A stretch of 64,000 nucleotides of DNA from Xanthostigma xanthostigma (GCA_963575645.1 OY754468.1:23584465-23648464), one strand, 5' to 3'. Numbered from the stretch's first letter, positions 47,957 through 60,004 are shown. Program-made: numbers and translations. The notes: generated by a model from the sequence alone, not told the origin.

Positions 47957-48484
47957 TATTAGTACAAGATCCCGATTTGGCTCGATCTTCACCCATCGAT
48001 TTTTCTAATGAAATTTGAATTTTGATAATATAATGTATTAATAATGAAAATTGACTTGGTTGCCATTCAATTTCTTGGCACAGCTATTTTTAATAAAAAA
48101 TTTAAGTTGTTAATTTTATTTCTGAAATGTAGTTATCGATTTTTCAGATAAATTTATTACCAGTCGAAAGTAAAATATGTATATAAAATTCCAAAGTCTG
48201 GTCGACATTTTGTTTCCTGGCATAAAATCAAGTAGATAGGCACCTTCGAATTAGTAATTTGCATTGAGAGGGTTTATATGAAAATGTAGATGATTTTATT
48301 GTGAACACGTGGAACATATTATATGTAGATCACCATGGCAAACAATAACAAATATCTGTGCCAAGAAATTGAATGGCAACCAAATCAGTTGTTCTTTATT
48401 AAGACATTATATTATCAAATGACAAATTTCATTAGAAAAATCGATAGATGAAGATATAGCCAAATCAGGATCTTAGACTATAAT
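47957..48484. mobile_element. Long-TIR MITE, about 135-bp arms
   Basis: The left arm, from ACAAGATCCCGATTTGGCT through GTTGCCATTCAATTTCTTGG (47957-48092), is the imperfect reverse complement of 48349-48484. The centre is non-coding. Confidence 0.88.
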
Positions 48485-49629
48485 ATGTTTTGGGTAAATA
48501 AAAATATTATTTACAAATCTTAAAATAAAAATCTCTCGAAATAACGACTTTTCCTCGCCCTCTATTGAAAAATAACTGTAATATTTTCTTTAGAAATTGG
48601 TGGTTAATATTAAGAGGGTATTGTGGTATATAAATTTGAAAATATCGATTTATTTGCATATTTTCAAAGTTTAAATCTTTAAGAATATATCCTCAAGAGG
48701 ATTTTTCAAAACTCTCATTAATTTCGTAGTTACAGTGACTTTTGTGATGGTAGACGTTGCTTACCTGAGGACTGAAACTTTAAATGCCTTTTTCTCTAAA
48801 CTACTTTTTTCGACCTGGTTGACATGATATCTCAAGTTCTACTCGACCGATTTACTTGAAATTCGGTCTTCTTTGTATATCCCTCTATAGTTGGGACGAG
48901 GGATTTAGAAACTGTTTAAAAAATTCGGAATGTCAAAAAACAGAAGCCAAAAAATTTTTTTTTCAAAGCGTCGCCATTTTGCGAACTTTTTTTTTAATTT
49001 TATTTCCAAGGTCCCGATCATAGCAACGTCTTTATTAATCAAGATTTTTTTGTTTCAAAACACTACAAGGGCTGGAAACATGTCAACCAGGACGCACATT
49101 TTTTTAGCCCCCATTTCACCAGCCTGTAACTTGAATTTTTATTTTTTGATTTTTTTTGGTGAATTTTTTGTTGTATTCTTGAAACAATAAGCATCTTGTA
49201 AAACATAAATACCAAAAATTATTCAATTTTTGTTTTATCCTACTCGTAAAAACGCCTAAAACTTAGGCCTCTAGATCAGAATACCCGTAATTGCTCCAAA
49301 AACATTTTTTGAAGCACTGAAAGTCACAGACAAAACCTTTATATGCAATCTTCTCCGTGGAGATTTCATATTTCCATCTTAATGAGGAACGTGGCCTGTC
49401 TTGAATCTTTGTCTCCCATAAAAATCCAAAGAAGTTCATAGAAGTGGAAATTATTAATTTGTGTATGGATATAAAACGAAAATGTAACCTAGAGAAGGGA
49501 CATTCAAAAGTTCAGAGCTTATTTCCCTTGCAATCCCGTAGTGGCGCACTTATCAGAAATCTACTATACCTACTATAGTCTTTGAGTGGCACTGAGCTCA
49601 CATATGAGACTTGTGTGTCTGATAAGATG
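48485..49629. other. Unassigned sequence
   Basis: T-rich, low-information sequence with no recognised coding or repeat structure. Confidence 0.5.
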
Positions 49630-49830
49630 AATGGTCATACAGCGGAAGCGACAGTGCAGCGCATTTATACGCAGGACTGCGAGGAGGGCCACGGCGGCGG
49701 CGGCCGGCTTGGCCCCGGACGCGACGCAGTGTAGTGATTCTCTCGCTCCACCTGACTCTCATGAGAGACATACCGGTGGCACTGATGGAGCTGACGAAGT
49801 GGGCTTCGTGTAAATGACGTTACATCTCTC
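49630..49830. other. GC-rich patch, possible exon or CpG island
   Basis: Conspicuously GC- and CpG-rich (GGCCACGGCGGCGGCGGCCG) in AT-rich surroundings. Open frames exist on both strands. On the minus strand a frame ends with HYTASRPGPSRPPPPWPSSQ and a stop at about 49665, preceded by a possible acceptor (CTCATGAGAGTCAG). On the plus strand a Gly-rich frame and an Ala-rich frame are also open. The minus reading looks most like a protein C-terminus but strand cannot be settled. Confidence 0.35.
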
Positions 49831-49916
49831 AAGTGTCTTTCGTCTGCAGTATCGGTCGATGTCAAGCTGAGTTTCCGAACTATAACAACCGGTTTTCACA
49901 CGGGGAATAGGTATAC

Positions 49917-50216
49917 CTATATATTCCACCGAAAAAATAAATGTGAAAAAAGTTCGGTACAAAAAACAAATCGGGCTGCCGTCTTTGCCGAAAAAAACGA
50001 TTTTAGGTCTAAGAATATACCAGATTTTCACTTGACAAGTTTACATACACGAGTCATTTATTTTCAATATAAAACATAAAAGCAGGCCAAGTGAATACTT
50101 GGTACCTATTTAGGCAAAGCCGGCAAACCCACTTATTCTTTATATCCAACTTGGAACTTTTTCACATTTATGTTTTCGTTGGGATTGCAGCAGGTACTTT
50201 TTGTCAAGTTATATTC
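49917..50216. repeat. Inverted pair of about 30 bp
   Basis: CCGAAAAAATAAATGTGAAA then AAAGTTC (about 49930-49956) is inverted as GAACTTTTTCACATTTATGT then TTTCG (about 50153-50178). Between them lies AT-rich non-coding sequence. Probably a small MITE. Confidence 0.6.
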
Positions 50217-50251
50217 TTACGTATTCTACGTAAAATAAATACTATCTAGAG

Positions 50252-50536
50252 CAGGCCTGGGCAAATGGCGGCCCGCGGGCCGAATCCGGCACAATTTTGT
50301 CCGGCCCGCGAAGCATTTTATAAATTTTAGAAAAATACTAGTGACATAGCAAGGGCGCCAGAACAGACGAAAATTTTTTTTAATTTTTTTGCTCTCCAAA
50401 TGCGGAAATAGAATGTGAGGACCTTTTTTTTTGCTCTGCAAATTGGCATGCGGTCAAATTTTCATCAGCTATACGGCCCGCGGTCGAATTTTCATCAGCT
50501 ATGTGGCCCGGCGATCAAAAAATTTGCCCGCCCCTG
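50252..50536. mobile_element. hAT MITE 2 with perfect 8-bp target duplication
   Basis: 285 bp. Ends CAGGCCTGGGCAAA and TTTGCCCGCCCCTG. ATCTAGAG flanks both sides (50244-50251 and 50537-50544). Inner GCGGCCCGCGGGCC and two TCATCAGCTAT(A/G) GGCCCG blocks are typical of this non-autonomous group. No coding sequence. Confidence 0.95.
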
Positions 50537-50576
50537 ATCTAGAGTCTAGACTTTAGACCAAATCTATACACATAAT

Positions 50577-50880
50577 CAGTGGCGTAACTAGAGGGTGGCA
50601 GAATGGGCAAAATTCCACGGGCCCCCGGCCTGAGAGGCCGTTAAGATAGGAGTAAACTTTATAATATTTATTACAAAATTTGGTAAAAAATATTAGCTTT
50701 GCATTTAATAAAACTAAGTTAGGTATTAACTCAAGAACATACACGAATTATAGGTTCAAATATCTACTTTACTTCATGATTTATCAAGATGAAACAACAA
50801 CGTAAAGATTTTTTTATATTAAGGGAGGGCCCCGTCGGATGAATTCGCCACGGGCCTCAGGTGGTATAGTTACGCCACTG
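50577..50880. mobile_element. hAT MITE 3 with perfect 8-bp target duplication
   Basis: 304 bp. CAGTGGCGTAACTA and TAGTTACGCCACTG are perfect 14-bp ends. CACATAAT flanks both sides (50569-50576 and 50881-50888). It lies 40 bp from MITE 2 and is of a different family. Confidence 0.96.
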
Positions 50881-50888
50881 CACATAAT

Positions 50889-51942
50889 GTTATAGTTACA
50901 TACCAAACTTCATTATATTATAGTTATAGTTATACCACACTTCATTATATCACAGAACTAAACGCGAGTAATCTTAAGACGACTGGTTGATGCATTCAGG
51001 CCAATGCTCTAAGAGTCTAAGGTGACTAGATGCTTGTAAATTATGATGATTAATGATCAATCAGTCAGTCAATTAGTGAATGCCCAAAATAGTGATTTTT
51101 GGACACTCGTATTTTGGAAACGATTCCACGCAGACTTATGACCCCCTCGGAGATACAAGGGGGTCGAAAGGGGCTCGACTTGGTTCGTGTAAATAAGTTA
51201 AATGTCATATAGCTACAAAATAACGCTGCAATGAAGAACGGCTGCGGGTAAAGACAGAACTTACGATCTGATATATAATATATAACGTCAATTCGTAACA
51301 CATTACGCGCCCCATTAGTTTCGTGAAACGTTAAATCCTTGTCAAGTTTCGAAAATTTGACATATTATGAACCATCATAAATGCAATAAACACGTGTGAT
51401 CAAACAGCATGACGGGCAGATTTTAAGATTGCACTTCACAAGGACTATGGCAAATAAGGTCGACTTTTCAGAGAGTGCCGTTTTAAGTGGAACGCTGAAA
51501 TTTTTATAAATTTGAAGAAACAAAACTCTCATAAGAATGGAATACAATACAAAACGGGGAGGTGACATAACATCTCATACCACCTTGAAGAAGGAGATTC
51601 GCAAAGAAACTCGTTCTTTTAAAAGCATAACTGGTGATCTAGGTCAAAATTTCCAAAAATAATTGCGGCGTTCGGTAAAATACGAAACAAGTGATTTATT
51701 TTAGTAGCATTATTATTATATAATATTTTTTCAATTATTAATTTTTTACTCTCTTAAAAAATAAATTTTTAAATCTCAAAAATGTGCGTTTCAGAAGCAC
51801 TTAGTATAATTAATATCAGTCACATTAAATAATACATAATGCCAATCTCATTTAGTAAATGTTCATATTAGGTATGTTTCTAAAAATTAACTCCCTTAAA
51901 CCAAGGCTTATTATACTTTTTTATTCAATTTAAACTTTATAC
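50889..51942. other. Unassigned sequence
   Basis: Near-duplicate CACTTCATTATAT motifs near 50938. No gene or element recognised. Confidence 0.5.
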
Positions 51943-52366
51943 ACACATAAACCGACACAATTTTTTGGGGGGTTCTCGTGGTCATTGTGATCATTTTAAC
52001 CCCAATGACTAATTTCTAAATACCCGTTAATTTTTTTTTAAATGATTTTTAAATTATTTTTTCTACTAGTTTTTATTAATACAGGCACTTTAAAAGTCCA
52101 TAGGGTCTTTTTCCTGACACTATTTGCATAAAATTGTGATTCATTTAGAACAAGGAGTCATTGGAGAACTCAATAAATGTATTTTTGTGTCTCTAGTACC
52201 AAAAACAAACAGGTTACGATTTTTTGGGGCAATTTTTAGGCCAATTTTCGAAAATAACTAAAAAAATCGTATCTCGATAACCATGACACTTAGGGCAAAA
52301 GTCATTGGGGTTAAAATGATCACAATGATCACGAGAACCCCCCAAAAAATTGTGTCGGTTCATGTG
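51943..52366. mobile_element. Foldback MITE with about 65-bp TIRs
   Basis: Starts near ACCGACACAATTTTTTGGGG then GGTTCTCGTG and ATTTTAACCCCAATGACT. The reverse complement with one or two differences lies at 52301-52366. The centre is AT-rich and non-coding. Confidence 0.92.
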
Positions 52367-52869
52367 CTAAACACCCAGTATATTTATATAAAACCCAAAT
52401 AAGCTTTACAGGAATAAACAGGTATATAATTTTGTTTCTAAGCCATTATTTTTCTCAAAATATCAAATATGGCGAACAATAGATGAATATTAAATTTAAT
52501 GATAAAAATACCTATACAACTGTAATGGCAACATAAAATATTTGACGATCAGAAAAAAGTACCTAGCTCTAAAAAACAAAAATAGCACACCGAGCCCGGG
52601 AAAGAACGGTGGGGTAGTGAGACGGTTGTTGAAACACTTCGACGCCATCATTGCGATAATTCAACATCTTTTTTCTCTTCCTTTTTCTTTCATCAGAGTC
52701 GTTCGACCGCGATGAACTGGAACACTTTGACAACACAGAAAATACTGTTCCAGTGGCGCACGTTTCATTTCATACAATATTATGGCAACAAAGATTTCGA
52801 CGTGTAATTTGTTTGAACATTTCGAATGATTGAATACTGAATTTGAAGCTTTCAACTTTTATTTCGACC
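52367..52869. other. Unassigned sequence
   Basis: A locally GC-richer patch (52580-52800) has open frames on both strands, including a minus-strand basic stretch RSNDSDERKRKRKK, but no convincing exon signals. Confidence 0.4.
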
Positions 52870-52960
52870 AGTCAAAACAAATTTAAGTTCACATAATGTC
52901 TGTGATAGCTAACACACTATTGTAAGAAAGGTTTCGCACTGCGACCTGATTTTTTTTAAA
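52870..52960 (+). repeat. Partial copy of the GCGACCTGA repeat
   Basis: TTAAGTTCACATAAT and TTTCGCACTGCGACC in order, matching 53264-53342 directly and 1832-1860 inverted. Confidence 0.7.
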
Positions 52961-53045
52961 TTATACTACCTAAGTTGTTCAGTGAAGAAAAAAATCCGAA
53001 CGTTGCATAGGTATAGTTTTCATTAATGGAATCAATGCTCTAGAG

Positions 53046-53090
53046 CAGCGCTTCTCAAACGGTACTCCGAGGGGAGTTTTCATTCTACTT
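53046..53090 (+). mobile_element. hAT end fragment
   Basis: CAGCGCTTCTCAAACGGTAC resembles the 5' terminus of a common hAT family (CAGCGGTTCTCAAAC). No matching right end was found nearby. Confidence 0.5.
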
Positions 53091-53179
53091 ATTTTTTATA
53101 CTTTTTTGGACGACATACTTGTGTGAAACATCATTTTCAGCCTTAATTTATATATAAAATAAATACAGGAATGGGTTAA

Positions 53180-53342
53180 GAAACGGTGTCGATTTAAACG
53201 AAATTTGGTCCACATGTTATCCATCATAGCATGTACTAAGAGGTTACATTTAAAACTAAACAGTTAAGTTCACATAATAAAGCCTATATTAGCAAAAACA
53301 CTTTATTGTCGGCAGGATTTCGCACTGCGACCCGAGTTTTTT
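53180..53342 (+). repeat. Compact copy of the repeat at 1832-2345
   Basis: Carries AACGAAATTTGGTCCACATG and GCACTGCGACCCGAGTTTTT, the two landmarks of the 1832-2345 copy, inverted. Confidence 0.75.
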
Positions 53343-53348
53343 AATCGT

Positions 53349-53957
53349 ATAGGTACTAATATATAAAGCTGAAGAGTTTGTCTGTTTGTTTTTTAGTTTG
53401 AACGCGCTAATCTCAGGAACTACTGGTTCAGATAGAAAGAATTTTTTTTTGTTGGATAGCCCATTTATCGAGAAAGGCTATAGGCTATATAATATTACGC
53501 TACGACCATTAGGAGCGGAGTATTAATGAAAAATGTTGCAAAATGTATCTCAAAAATAAGCTTCTATTCATGTGAAATGCACTAACTAGATATACTCATA
53601 TTAGCGTTCTGAGTACACAACTCCAGGTGGCTCAATCGGTAGAGCATGCGACTGTCAATATGAGGGTCGTTGGATGAATATATTTTTATTTTTTTTTTTA
53701 TTTTCTACATTGCTTTCTTCTAAGACTTACATTTAAATTTATTTTAATTTTATTTAATTAATTTTAAAAAAAATAGTTAAAAAAGTATAAATAGGTACAG
53801 TTTTTTAATGATAAAAACTTTTGAACGGTAACTCCGATCATCATGAAATTTGAACACAACATTCATCTCGGTAAACTAAGATGAATGTGTGTACTCATGT
53901 TCTTCCCTTCCCCATTCGTTCTTCTACACCCGGGTGAAACCGGACGGGACCGCTAGT
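53349..53957 (+). mobile_element. CTAG-terminated non-autonomous element A (Helitron-like)
   Basis: Begins ATATATAAAGCTGAAGAGT and GAACGCGCTAATCTCAGGAA. Ends with CACCCGGGTGAAACCGGACG then GGACCGCTAGT. A CCGG...CCGG stem precedes the CTAG end. These ends are widespread in arthropods; Helitron-like placement rests on the CTAG terminus and hairpin only. It carries a tRNA-like remnant at 53623-53676. Confidence 0.65.
53623..53676 (+). repeat. tRNA-like 5' remnant
   Basis: AGGTGGCTCAATCGGTAGAG then CATGCGACTGTCAATATGAG and GGTCGTTGGAT reproduces the D-arm and anticodon region of a tRNA. The T-arm and acceptor are absent and the anticodon stem is largely unpaired. It is a SINE or tRNA fossil, not a gene. 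Confidence 0.6.
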
Positions 53958-54317
53958 ATATTAGATATGAACGGCACTGTCGGACCGAAGCTTGAGAGCA
54001 ATTATATGGTGTGCCGATGGTCGCGATGAATGGTTTGCAATTATTAGAGTTTTGTCAACTTAAGTTCCTTTCTCGTTTTCTTCGATATGTACTACCGACC
54101 AAATGGTTACCTACCGCCATCGCCATTTGCACTCCGAACAGTCAACGGCAGAATTATAATATTTCACTGAGCAATTCCACTAGTTTATTTGAAATGTTCA
54201 AGTGCTTTCAGTCGCTTTAAAACGGTTCTCTCTAGGAACTTGATTGTCCTTGCCAATAACTTGTCATCGAACGAAAAATATTACAATGAAACCTAGAAAA
54301 ATGCCTTGTAATCTAAA
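53958..54317. other. Unassigned sequence
   Basis: A 69-codon frame at 54011-54220 has no recognisable features. Confidence 0.4.
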
Positions 54318-54822
54318 TGCTATATGAAAGGAAACCGTGACTGACTGACTGAATGAGTGCAGGCTGACTGACTGATCTATCATCGCACAGCTCAAACTAC
54401 TGGACGGATTGGGCTGACCTTTGGCACACAGATAGTATTATGACGTAGGCATCCGCTAAGAACAGATTTTTGAAAATTCAACCCCTAAAAGGATGAACGG
54501 GAGTTCAAAATTTGCATGGAGAAATCATATTAGATGTATCAATTCGAAAATGCGCAGGATTACTACTGTCTACAAATAAATAAACCCGTGTTTCATGCTT
54601 TTTCAAAAACAACCCCTTCTAAGGTAAAAAAAGGTACACAGTCGAAAAATCAACATGGGTATCAATTTCAAGGTTTGTGAGGTCGTTGATCACGTGAATG
54701 TCATCAATTTTGAAATTTATTTGGGGGGGTCTACGTCGAGAAAGAAGTAACTATGCTAGATAACAGGAATGCATCCGTGTTTCGTCTCAATCGCGTTCGT
54801 AGCCGCGGGTAACGGCTAGTAT
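54318..54822 (+). mobile_element. CTAG-terminated non-autonomous element B
   Basis: Starts around GAAAGGAAACCGTGACTGAC and CAAACTACTGGACGGATTGG. Ends GTAGCCGCGGGTAACGGCTA GT. The CGCGGGTAACGGCTAGT end is characteristic of a very common insect repeat group. No coding sequence. Confidence 0.65.
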
Positions 54823-55004
54823 AAGATAAATGGTAGAGTCTGTATTTCAACAAAAAATAAAATTAGAGTGCACGATTTAGTTGGCACTTTATTGAACGCA
54901 GATGTGAAAAGTCATTTTTTTTTTATTTTCTACATTTATTGATGGCCACCAACTACCAACGTTTTTTGGGCCGTGTACTAATAAGTTAAACCTAAGGACT
55001 AGAT

Positions 55005-55095
55005 CAGTGTTTCCTAATATAGGCAATACCGCCCCCTTGGGAGCGCTAGAGCAATCCAAGGGAGCGATAGTAACCTTGGAAGCCACTGGAAATGT
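55005..55095 (+). mobile_element. hAT end fragment, CAGTGTTTCCTAAT
   Basis: CAGTGTTTCCTAATATAGGC followed by CCGCCCCCTTGGGAGCGCTA and AATCCAAGGGAGCGATAGTA. A recognisable hAT-type non-autonomous left end without a visible right end. Confidence 0.55.
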
Positions 55096-55596
55096 TGAAT
55101 AAAAATAAGAGGACGGTTAAAGCGTAAAAACGAAGGATGAAAATTCTTCGTAGATACATGTTTCATTATTTTGCAAAATAATAGACTAATGGCCAAAGAA
55201 AATGACATATTCTTTCAATACATAAAGTCTGTTACTTTTGTCATCGAATGTACCAGAAAGCCGTTCGTCCGTTGTGGTTGTCCTTCCTCAGGTCGACTCA
55301 GGGACTATCCAGTAACCAGCGTCATTGTTTTATCTTTCCGTATTACACCTTCGTCCTTGATCGATCGACCTTTATTAGCACGTTTCTGTTTTGCCGACAT
55401 TTCTTTATTGCAGGTATTAAAATACATCAAGCACGTGCCCACAAATTGTACACTGAATGACCAACATAACAGATGTTATATGTATATCAAATCTCTTTTT
55501 ACACAATTCATTGTCTCCATTTTATAAGTGTGTAACAAATATTCGATTTATCGGCAAAATAATAAAATATAACAATTACTACTTATGTATTAACAT
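55096..55596. other. Unassigned sequence
   Basis: Two overlapping frames (55171-55527 and 55248-55460) lack known motifs. GC content rises modestly at 55250-55400. Confidence 0.4.
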
Positions 55597-56075
55597 AGAA
55601 CATCTATGTGAAGAAAATTAGACCATATCCAAAATATGTATTTTAAAAAATAGAAGCATCAGACGATCGTTTCGAATTTTTTTTTAAACCATCATCAGTA
55701 ATCTACGGAAATTTTATAATGAAAAAATCGAACTGGTTCAAATAAAGACAGATTTAGCTTACTTACTAGTTAAGTTATTTTAAAACTTAACTTGACAATA
55801 GCGTACTCGACTGTACTTTAAAGCAGGAAAGCGACAGGTGACAAAGGTAACGAGCGATCACGGCCAATCACCAACGAGCGCACTTTCCGTTCAGGTAGCT
55901 GGGAGGTGGTGGGAATATCAACGGCTCTAAAATGTGCCTTTGCGACGCTGTTTGTGACTAGCTTCCGAACCTTTTAGATCCGTTTTTTAAAAAAATCCGA
56001 AACGATCATCTGATCCTTCTATTTTTTAAAATACATATTTGGGATATGGTCTAATTTTCTTCACATAGATGTTCT
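55597..56075. mobile_element. Long-TIR MITE, about 90-bp arms
   Basis: AGAACATCTATGTGAAGAAA through GATCGTTTCGAATTTTT (55597-55684) is inverted at 55980-56075 with a few differences. The 290-bp centre is GC-richer and non-coding. No clear target duplication. Confidence 0.92.
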
Positions 56076-56757
56076 AAAGCTTTACAGCCGACTGTACATA
56101 TTTTTAAAGTGAAACTTTTTAGCTCGCAATAACGTAGAATTTTCTGTTACGGAAATGTGGGCATAATAACTTGATTTATAGTCTAGTTCACATGTCTCTT
56201 TTTGATGAATTCCATTCCTCCTCCACCGAAAATTATGATCATGGTGTCATTCGATTCGGAATGACATCTAGAAACTTTTTGAATAAATTGAAGCGGGGAC
56301 GAAAAAATTAAAAGAGATGCTAACATTTTAGTAAAAAATGAAAGTTTTGGTTTATCTCAAAAACTATTGCAGATATCTGAAATAACAAAAAAAGATTCTG
56401 AAATTTCGTACAAAAAGTCCCATCTCCCGAAATTCTACCACCAATATTTTTCATTTTAATTCAGAGGTGAAAATACGGCTAAAACATATTTTCTCTATTT
56501 TTTATACGACAAGCTAAAAACACGAAAATATTGAAAATTATATAAAAAACAGTAAAAAAATGTTTTAGGCGTATTTTCACCTCTAAATTAGAAAGCAAAG
56601 TTATAGCATATAGCTCTTTTGCGCATGCGCCAATTTTCCCCAAAAACAATAGGTCTCTTCATATTTGCATACCAAACATCCTCCCAAAATTTGGTTTCAA
56701 ACCGTTCATCGGTTTGACCTGTATCGTTTTCACAAACAGACGCACAGATTTTTTCCA
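56076..56757. other. Unassigned sequence
   Basis: CTCTTCATATTTGCATACCA and GTTTCAAACCGTTCATCGGT at 56654-56714 look like the non-coding 3' parts of insect elements. No gene. Confidence 0.4.
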
Positions 56758-57024
56758 AAAATATGTTTTTTTGATTTCGGGAGGCCTTAAAACGAGAAAA
56801 TATTTTGAAAAGTGAATTTTGACCTAAATTAGTACCATTCTATTGGAATGGTAAAAATATGAATTAGCATACTACATTAATTAATAATATAGTATATTAA
56901 TTAATATTTTTAGCATTCTAACACCACAAGTCGAGAATGATACAAATTTAGTTCAAAATTCACTTTTCAAAGTTTTACAATATTTTTTCGTTTTGAGGCC
57001 TTCCGAATCGAAAAAACATATTTT
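56758..57024. mobile_element. Foldback element with an inner palindrome
   Basis: 56760-56830 (GGGAGGCCTTAAAACGAGAA to AAAGTGAATTTTGACC) is inverted at 56943-57019. The centre has its own short palindromes (CATTCTATTGGAATG). Confidence 0.85.
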
Positions 57025-58994
57025 ATGGTATATTAAATATACCATAATATCATGTATCTACTGTAGACATAATAGAGTGATCTTGATCACTGCATGGGGT
57101 TGGATAGACGGTTGAGGCTCTCGCTGGTATTAAATCAACTGTTGAACTATAGATACGTGTTTAGGGAACGTGACCCGAAGCGCTGAATCAGCAATTTGCA
57201 AGCTGAATGTTTGAACGATCAGCAGGTAATTGCGTTCAAGTAGTGTTTCATTTACTTTAGAGGTAATGATGAATAACACGTTACACGCGCGATCGGTACT
57301 TAGCAATGAAATAAGCGGGTTTTGTTGCAAAGTTTCACATACTGGTAACTACTAGACTATAGACTATAAACAAAAGGAACACTGCCTTACAAGTAACTGT
57401 ATGTGTGTTTAACTTGCGGGTATAGTGTGTATTCCAAGTTGAAGTTAGCGTTAAGTAGATTAAACGTAGTCGAAAGAGAGAGAGAGAGAGAGAGAGAACA
57501 GCGCTACGTCTTTAAAATAATAACCTTTGCTGAACTCGAGACAAACTTCCTACAGTTTTAAACTTTAATCGTACGTTAGGCCAGGGTTACCAATAACTGC
57601 TAAACAGTGGCCTTGAGACTATGGAGGGTAGAAGTTAACGAGAACAATCCCTGTGTATGAAAAGTGTTCGTCAAAAAGAGTGAAATTAAGAGGACGCTAC
57701 CGTAGGAAGAGTATCATTTTCTCTTTGATGATTCTATAGGTTATATTTATCAAATAATGTTTGATAGGTACTTTAACTACTCTAGTCGCCAAAAATATTA
57801 AATATTAAAAAATATTAAATATTTCCTTTCAGCACACTTCGTCTACAACTGCTAAGTTTACATTAAACTGATTAAACACTTTTTCTACACTAGCGCCATT
57901 CTGGTCACTTTTTGAACTGTTATTTGACGCTTTCAGCTGGACACTTTGTCAGTTTTACTCCCATATAAGATAGTTCTCCTTACCTCTACCATCCATACTT
58001 CAGACGAACATTTCCCTTCGCCATTAATGTTCAATACGCAGTCGTAAGAAAAAAGCTACGTATTTACACTACACTTTACAGAAGCGAAACTTCCAAGTTC
58101 CAGTCGCCTCGACTGCAGACCAAGCAAGCAGCTATATAGTGGCTGAAGATGTTCATCAGGTGACCGTCTAGCTATGCACATCGAAATTCAACCACATGCT
58201 TTACTAGGCGGTTGACCGTGCTGATGTCACGGTTAACATAGCGACAGACGTTACAAGTGCATGTTTTACATTCGCCTGACATAGCTTCTTCATTGTAGTG
58301 TGTATGTCACTGTACGGTACACTTCATGCGCGCTTCGTGGTCTCTGTTGTGAGATGTAATTTTGTGATAAAATTACAGCTGATTGAGCGGTATATACATT
58401 AAACTTATTGCTACTTTATTAGAATTTTGATTAATTACAAAATTTATTTATTATATTTATTAGGTGGATAAAAAACATTTTTTATAGGAAACGATCTAAC
58501 AGAATAATAAAGGTTCACTACACCGCCATTAATTTGATAAGGTAGGCTTGTACTCACAGGTTTATACCTATAACACAGACAAACGAAACGAATATTCGAA
58601 TGACGGAAGCGAAGTAACTATAGTATTATATTTGCATGAATTTTAATCTATTAGTGTTAAGTAAAGATTGTACTACCAGCTATATAATATCGAGCAATGC
58701 ATATCGGTTACACCTGGCGTCAACGGCAAACAGTTTGAGAACCGCAATTCTCTGAACACCTAGAGCGCGGTTGCGTATTGTCAGAACCCAGGCCACATGT
58801 GGTTATGTTTACCTCGTGTGTGAATGTTAACCCGCTATAACTTTGTTATACCTACTATAATACTACAGAGAGATACATCAAACTGTTTCTACTGAGTGTC
58901 ACATCCAAAACGGATATGAAAAACGACATTAATTTTGATTGCAGGAATGATAAATTATTATTTACTAGAGTCGTTAGATTGGAAATGTTTATAT
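57025..58994. other. Largely unassigned sequence with a (GA)n run
   Basis: (GA)n at 57474-57496 and a palindrome TATGGTATAT/ATATACCATA at about 57025-57047. GTTTGAGAACCGC at 58732 resembles an inverted hAT end but has no partner. No coding exon convincing. Confidence 0.5.
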
Positions 58995-59382
58995 TGATTA
59001 TATAAAAATCTCGTGTCCGATGTTCGTCTGCGCTAATCTTCGAAACCACTAAACCGATTTTAATGATATTTTGTAAATGTGTCTTGCTTGATCCAAGAAA
59101 AGACTATCTTTATATATAAATTATATCGTGTCTTAGTAACATGTAGCGACATCTGATAGAATTTTCTCAAAACTATTTGTTCAGAAGCAAACAAAGACAA
59201 TTGTTTCAGTACCAAGTAGCAGCGACTTCTGATAGAATTTCCTCAAAGCTATTAGTTCAGAAGCAAATCTAGTAGAATATGCTCAAAGCTATTAGTTCAG
59301 ACGCCGGGCCGCAAACGAAATACATTTTGCAGAATTGTATCTATATTGCACCCGGGTGAAACCGGTCCGGGTCGCTAGCATC
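58995..59382 (+). mobile_element. CTAG-terminated element C with internal tandem repeat
   Basis: The 3' end CACCCGGGTGAAACCGGTCC then GGGTCGCTAG matches element A. Inside, a block of about 50-75 bp containing CTGATAGAATTT(T/C)CTCAAA and TATTAGTTCAGAAGCAAA is present about three times (59140-59310) in decaying form. Confidence 0.65.
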
Positions 59383-59426
59383 TATATATAAACACGGGAA
59401 GGAATAAGAGTGTGGTACCGATTTGA

Positions 59427-59520
59427 GTGTGTTAATTCGCACACATTGTGATGAAACATACATCGTTCTCTTTATTTATGCACAATATATGTTTCATCGC
59501 GATGTGTACGAATTAACACG
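59427..59520. repeat. Hairpin with about 33-bp arms
   Basis: GTGTTAATTCGCACACATTG then TGATGAAACATA (59429-59460) is inverted at 59489-59519, 28-bp loop, a few mismatches. Confidence 0.85.
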
Positions 59521-60003
59521 GGTAAATTCAAATTTCAAAATTTAATTAATTACGGTCGAATTTCGACTACTAGGCAACCACTAGTTATTATAAAGAGGTA
59601 ATTCTGATCTTCTTAAAGTACTTGGCTGCGCTTGCACGCGACTTCTCCGAGCGCTTAAATAAAATACAAAATGCAATATGTATATTATTAGCTTTGAACT
59701 TATCCGAATAGTGTCGAGTAGTTTCGATGAGACCCGATTGATACGCATGTTTATGTTAAAAAGCTTTCTTTATAAGTATATAATAATAACGAAAAGAAAA
59801 ATATGCGATATATTTGTTGACCTAATATTAATTTAATGAATTGATCATTTTAACAGTAATATAATTTCAATATTTTTTTTTCTGTTTGTTCTTTTGTATA
59901 ATTTTGATTCTTTGGTGTCCGATTTAAAAATTATTTCACTCTCCAGCCTTCTACTCTAGCACTGGTTTGCCAAGTTGGATAAGAAAAATTCTAATCTCTA
60001 TAG
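59521..60003. other. Unassigned sequence
   Basis: No supported feature. Confidence 0.4.
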
Positions 60004-60004
60004 T

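Noticed and set aside
52580-52855. Possible exon with a basic RSNDSDERKRKRKK stretch
   Set aside because: Competing open frames on both strands and no clear splice sites. An A-rich strand readily yields Lys/Arg/Glu runs.
55171-55527. 118-codon plus-strand frame
   Set aside because: No motifs, no exon signals, and an overlapping frame in another phase is similarly open.
58732-58750. hAT right end (GTTTGAGAACCGC) pairing with 53046
   Set aside because: Too far away, the final CTG is not in place and no 8-bp duplication matches.
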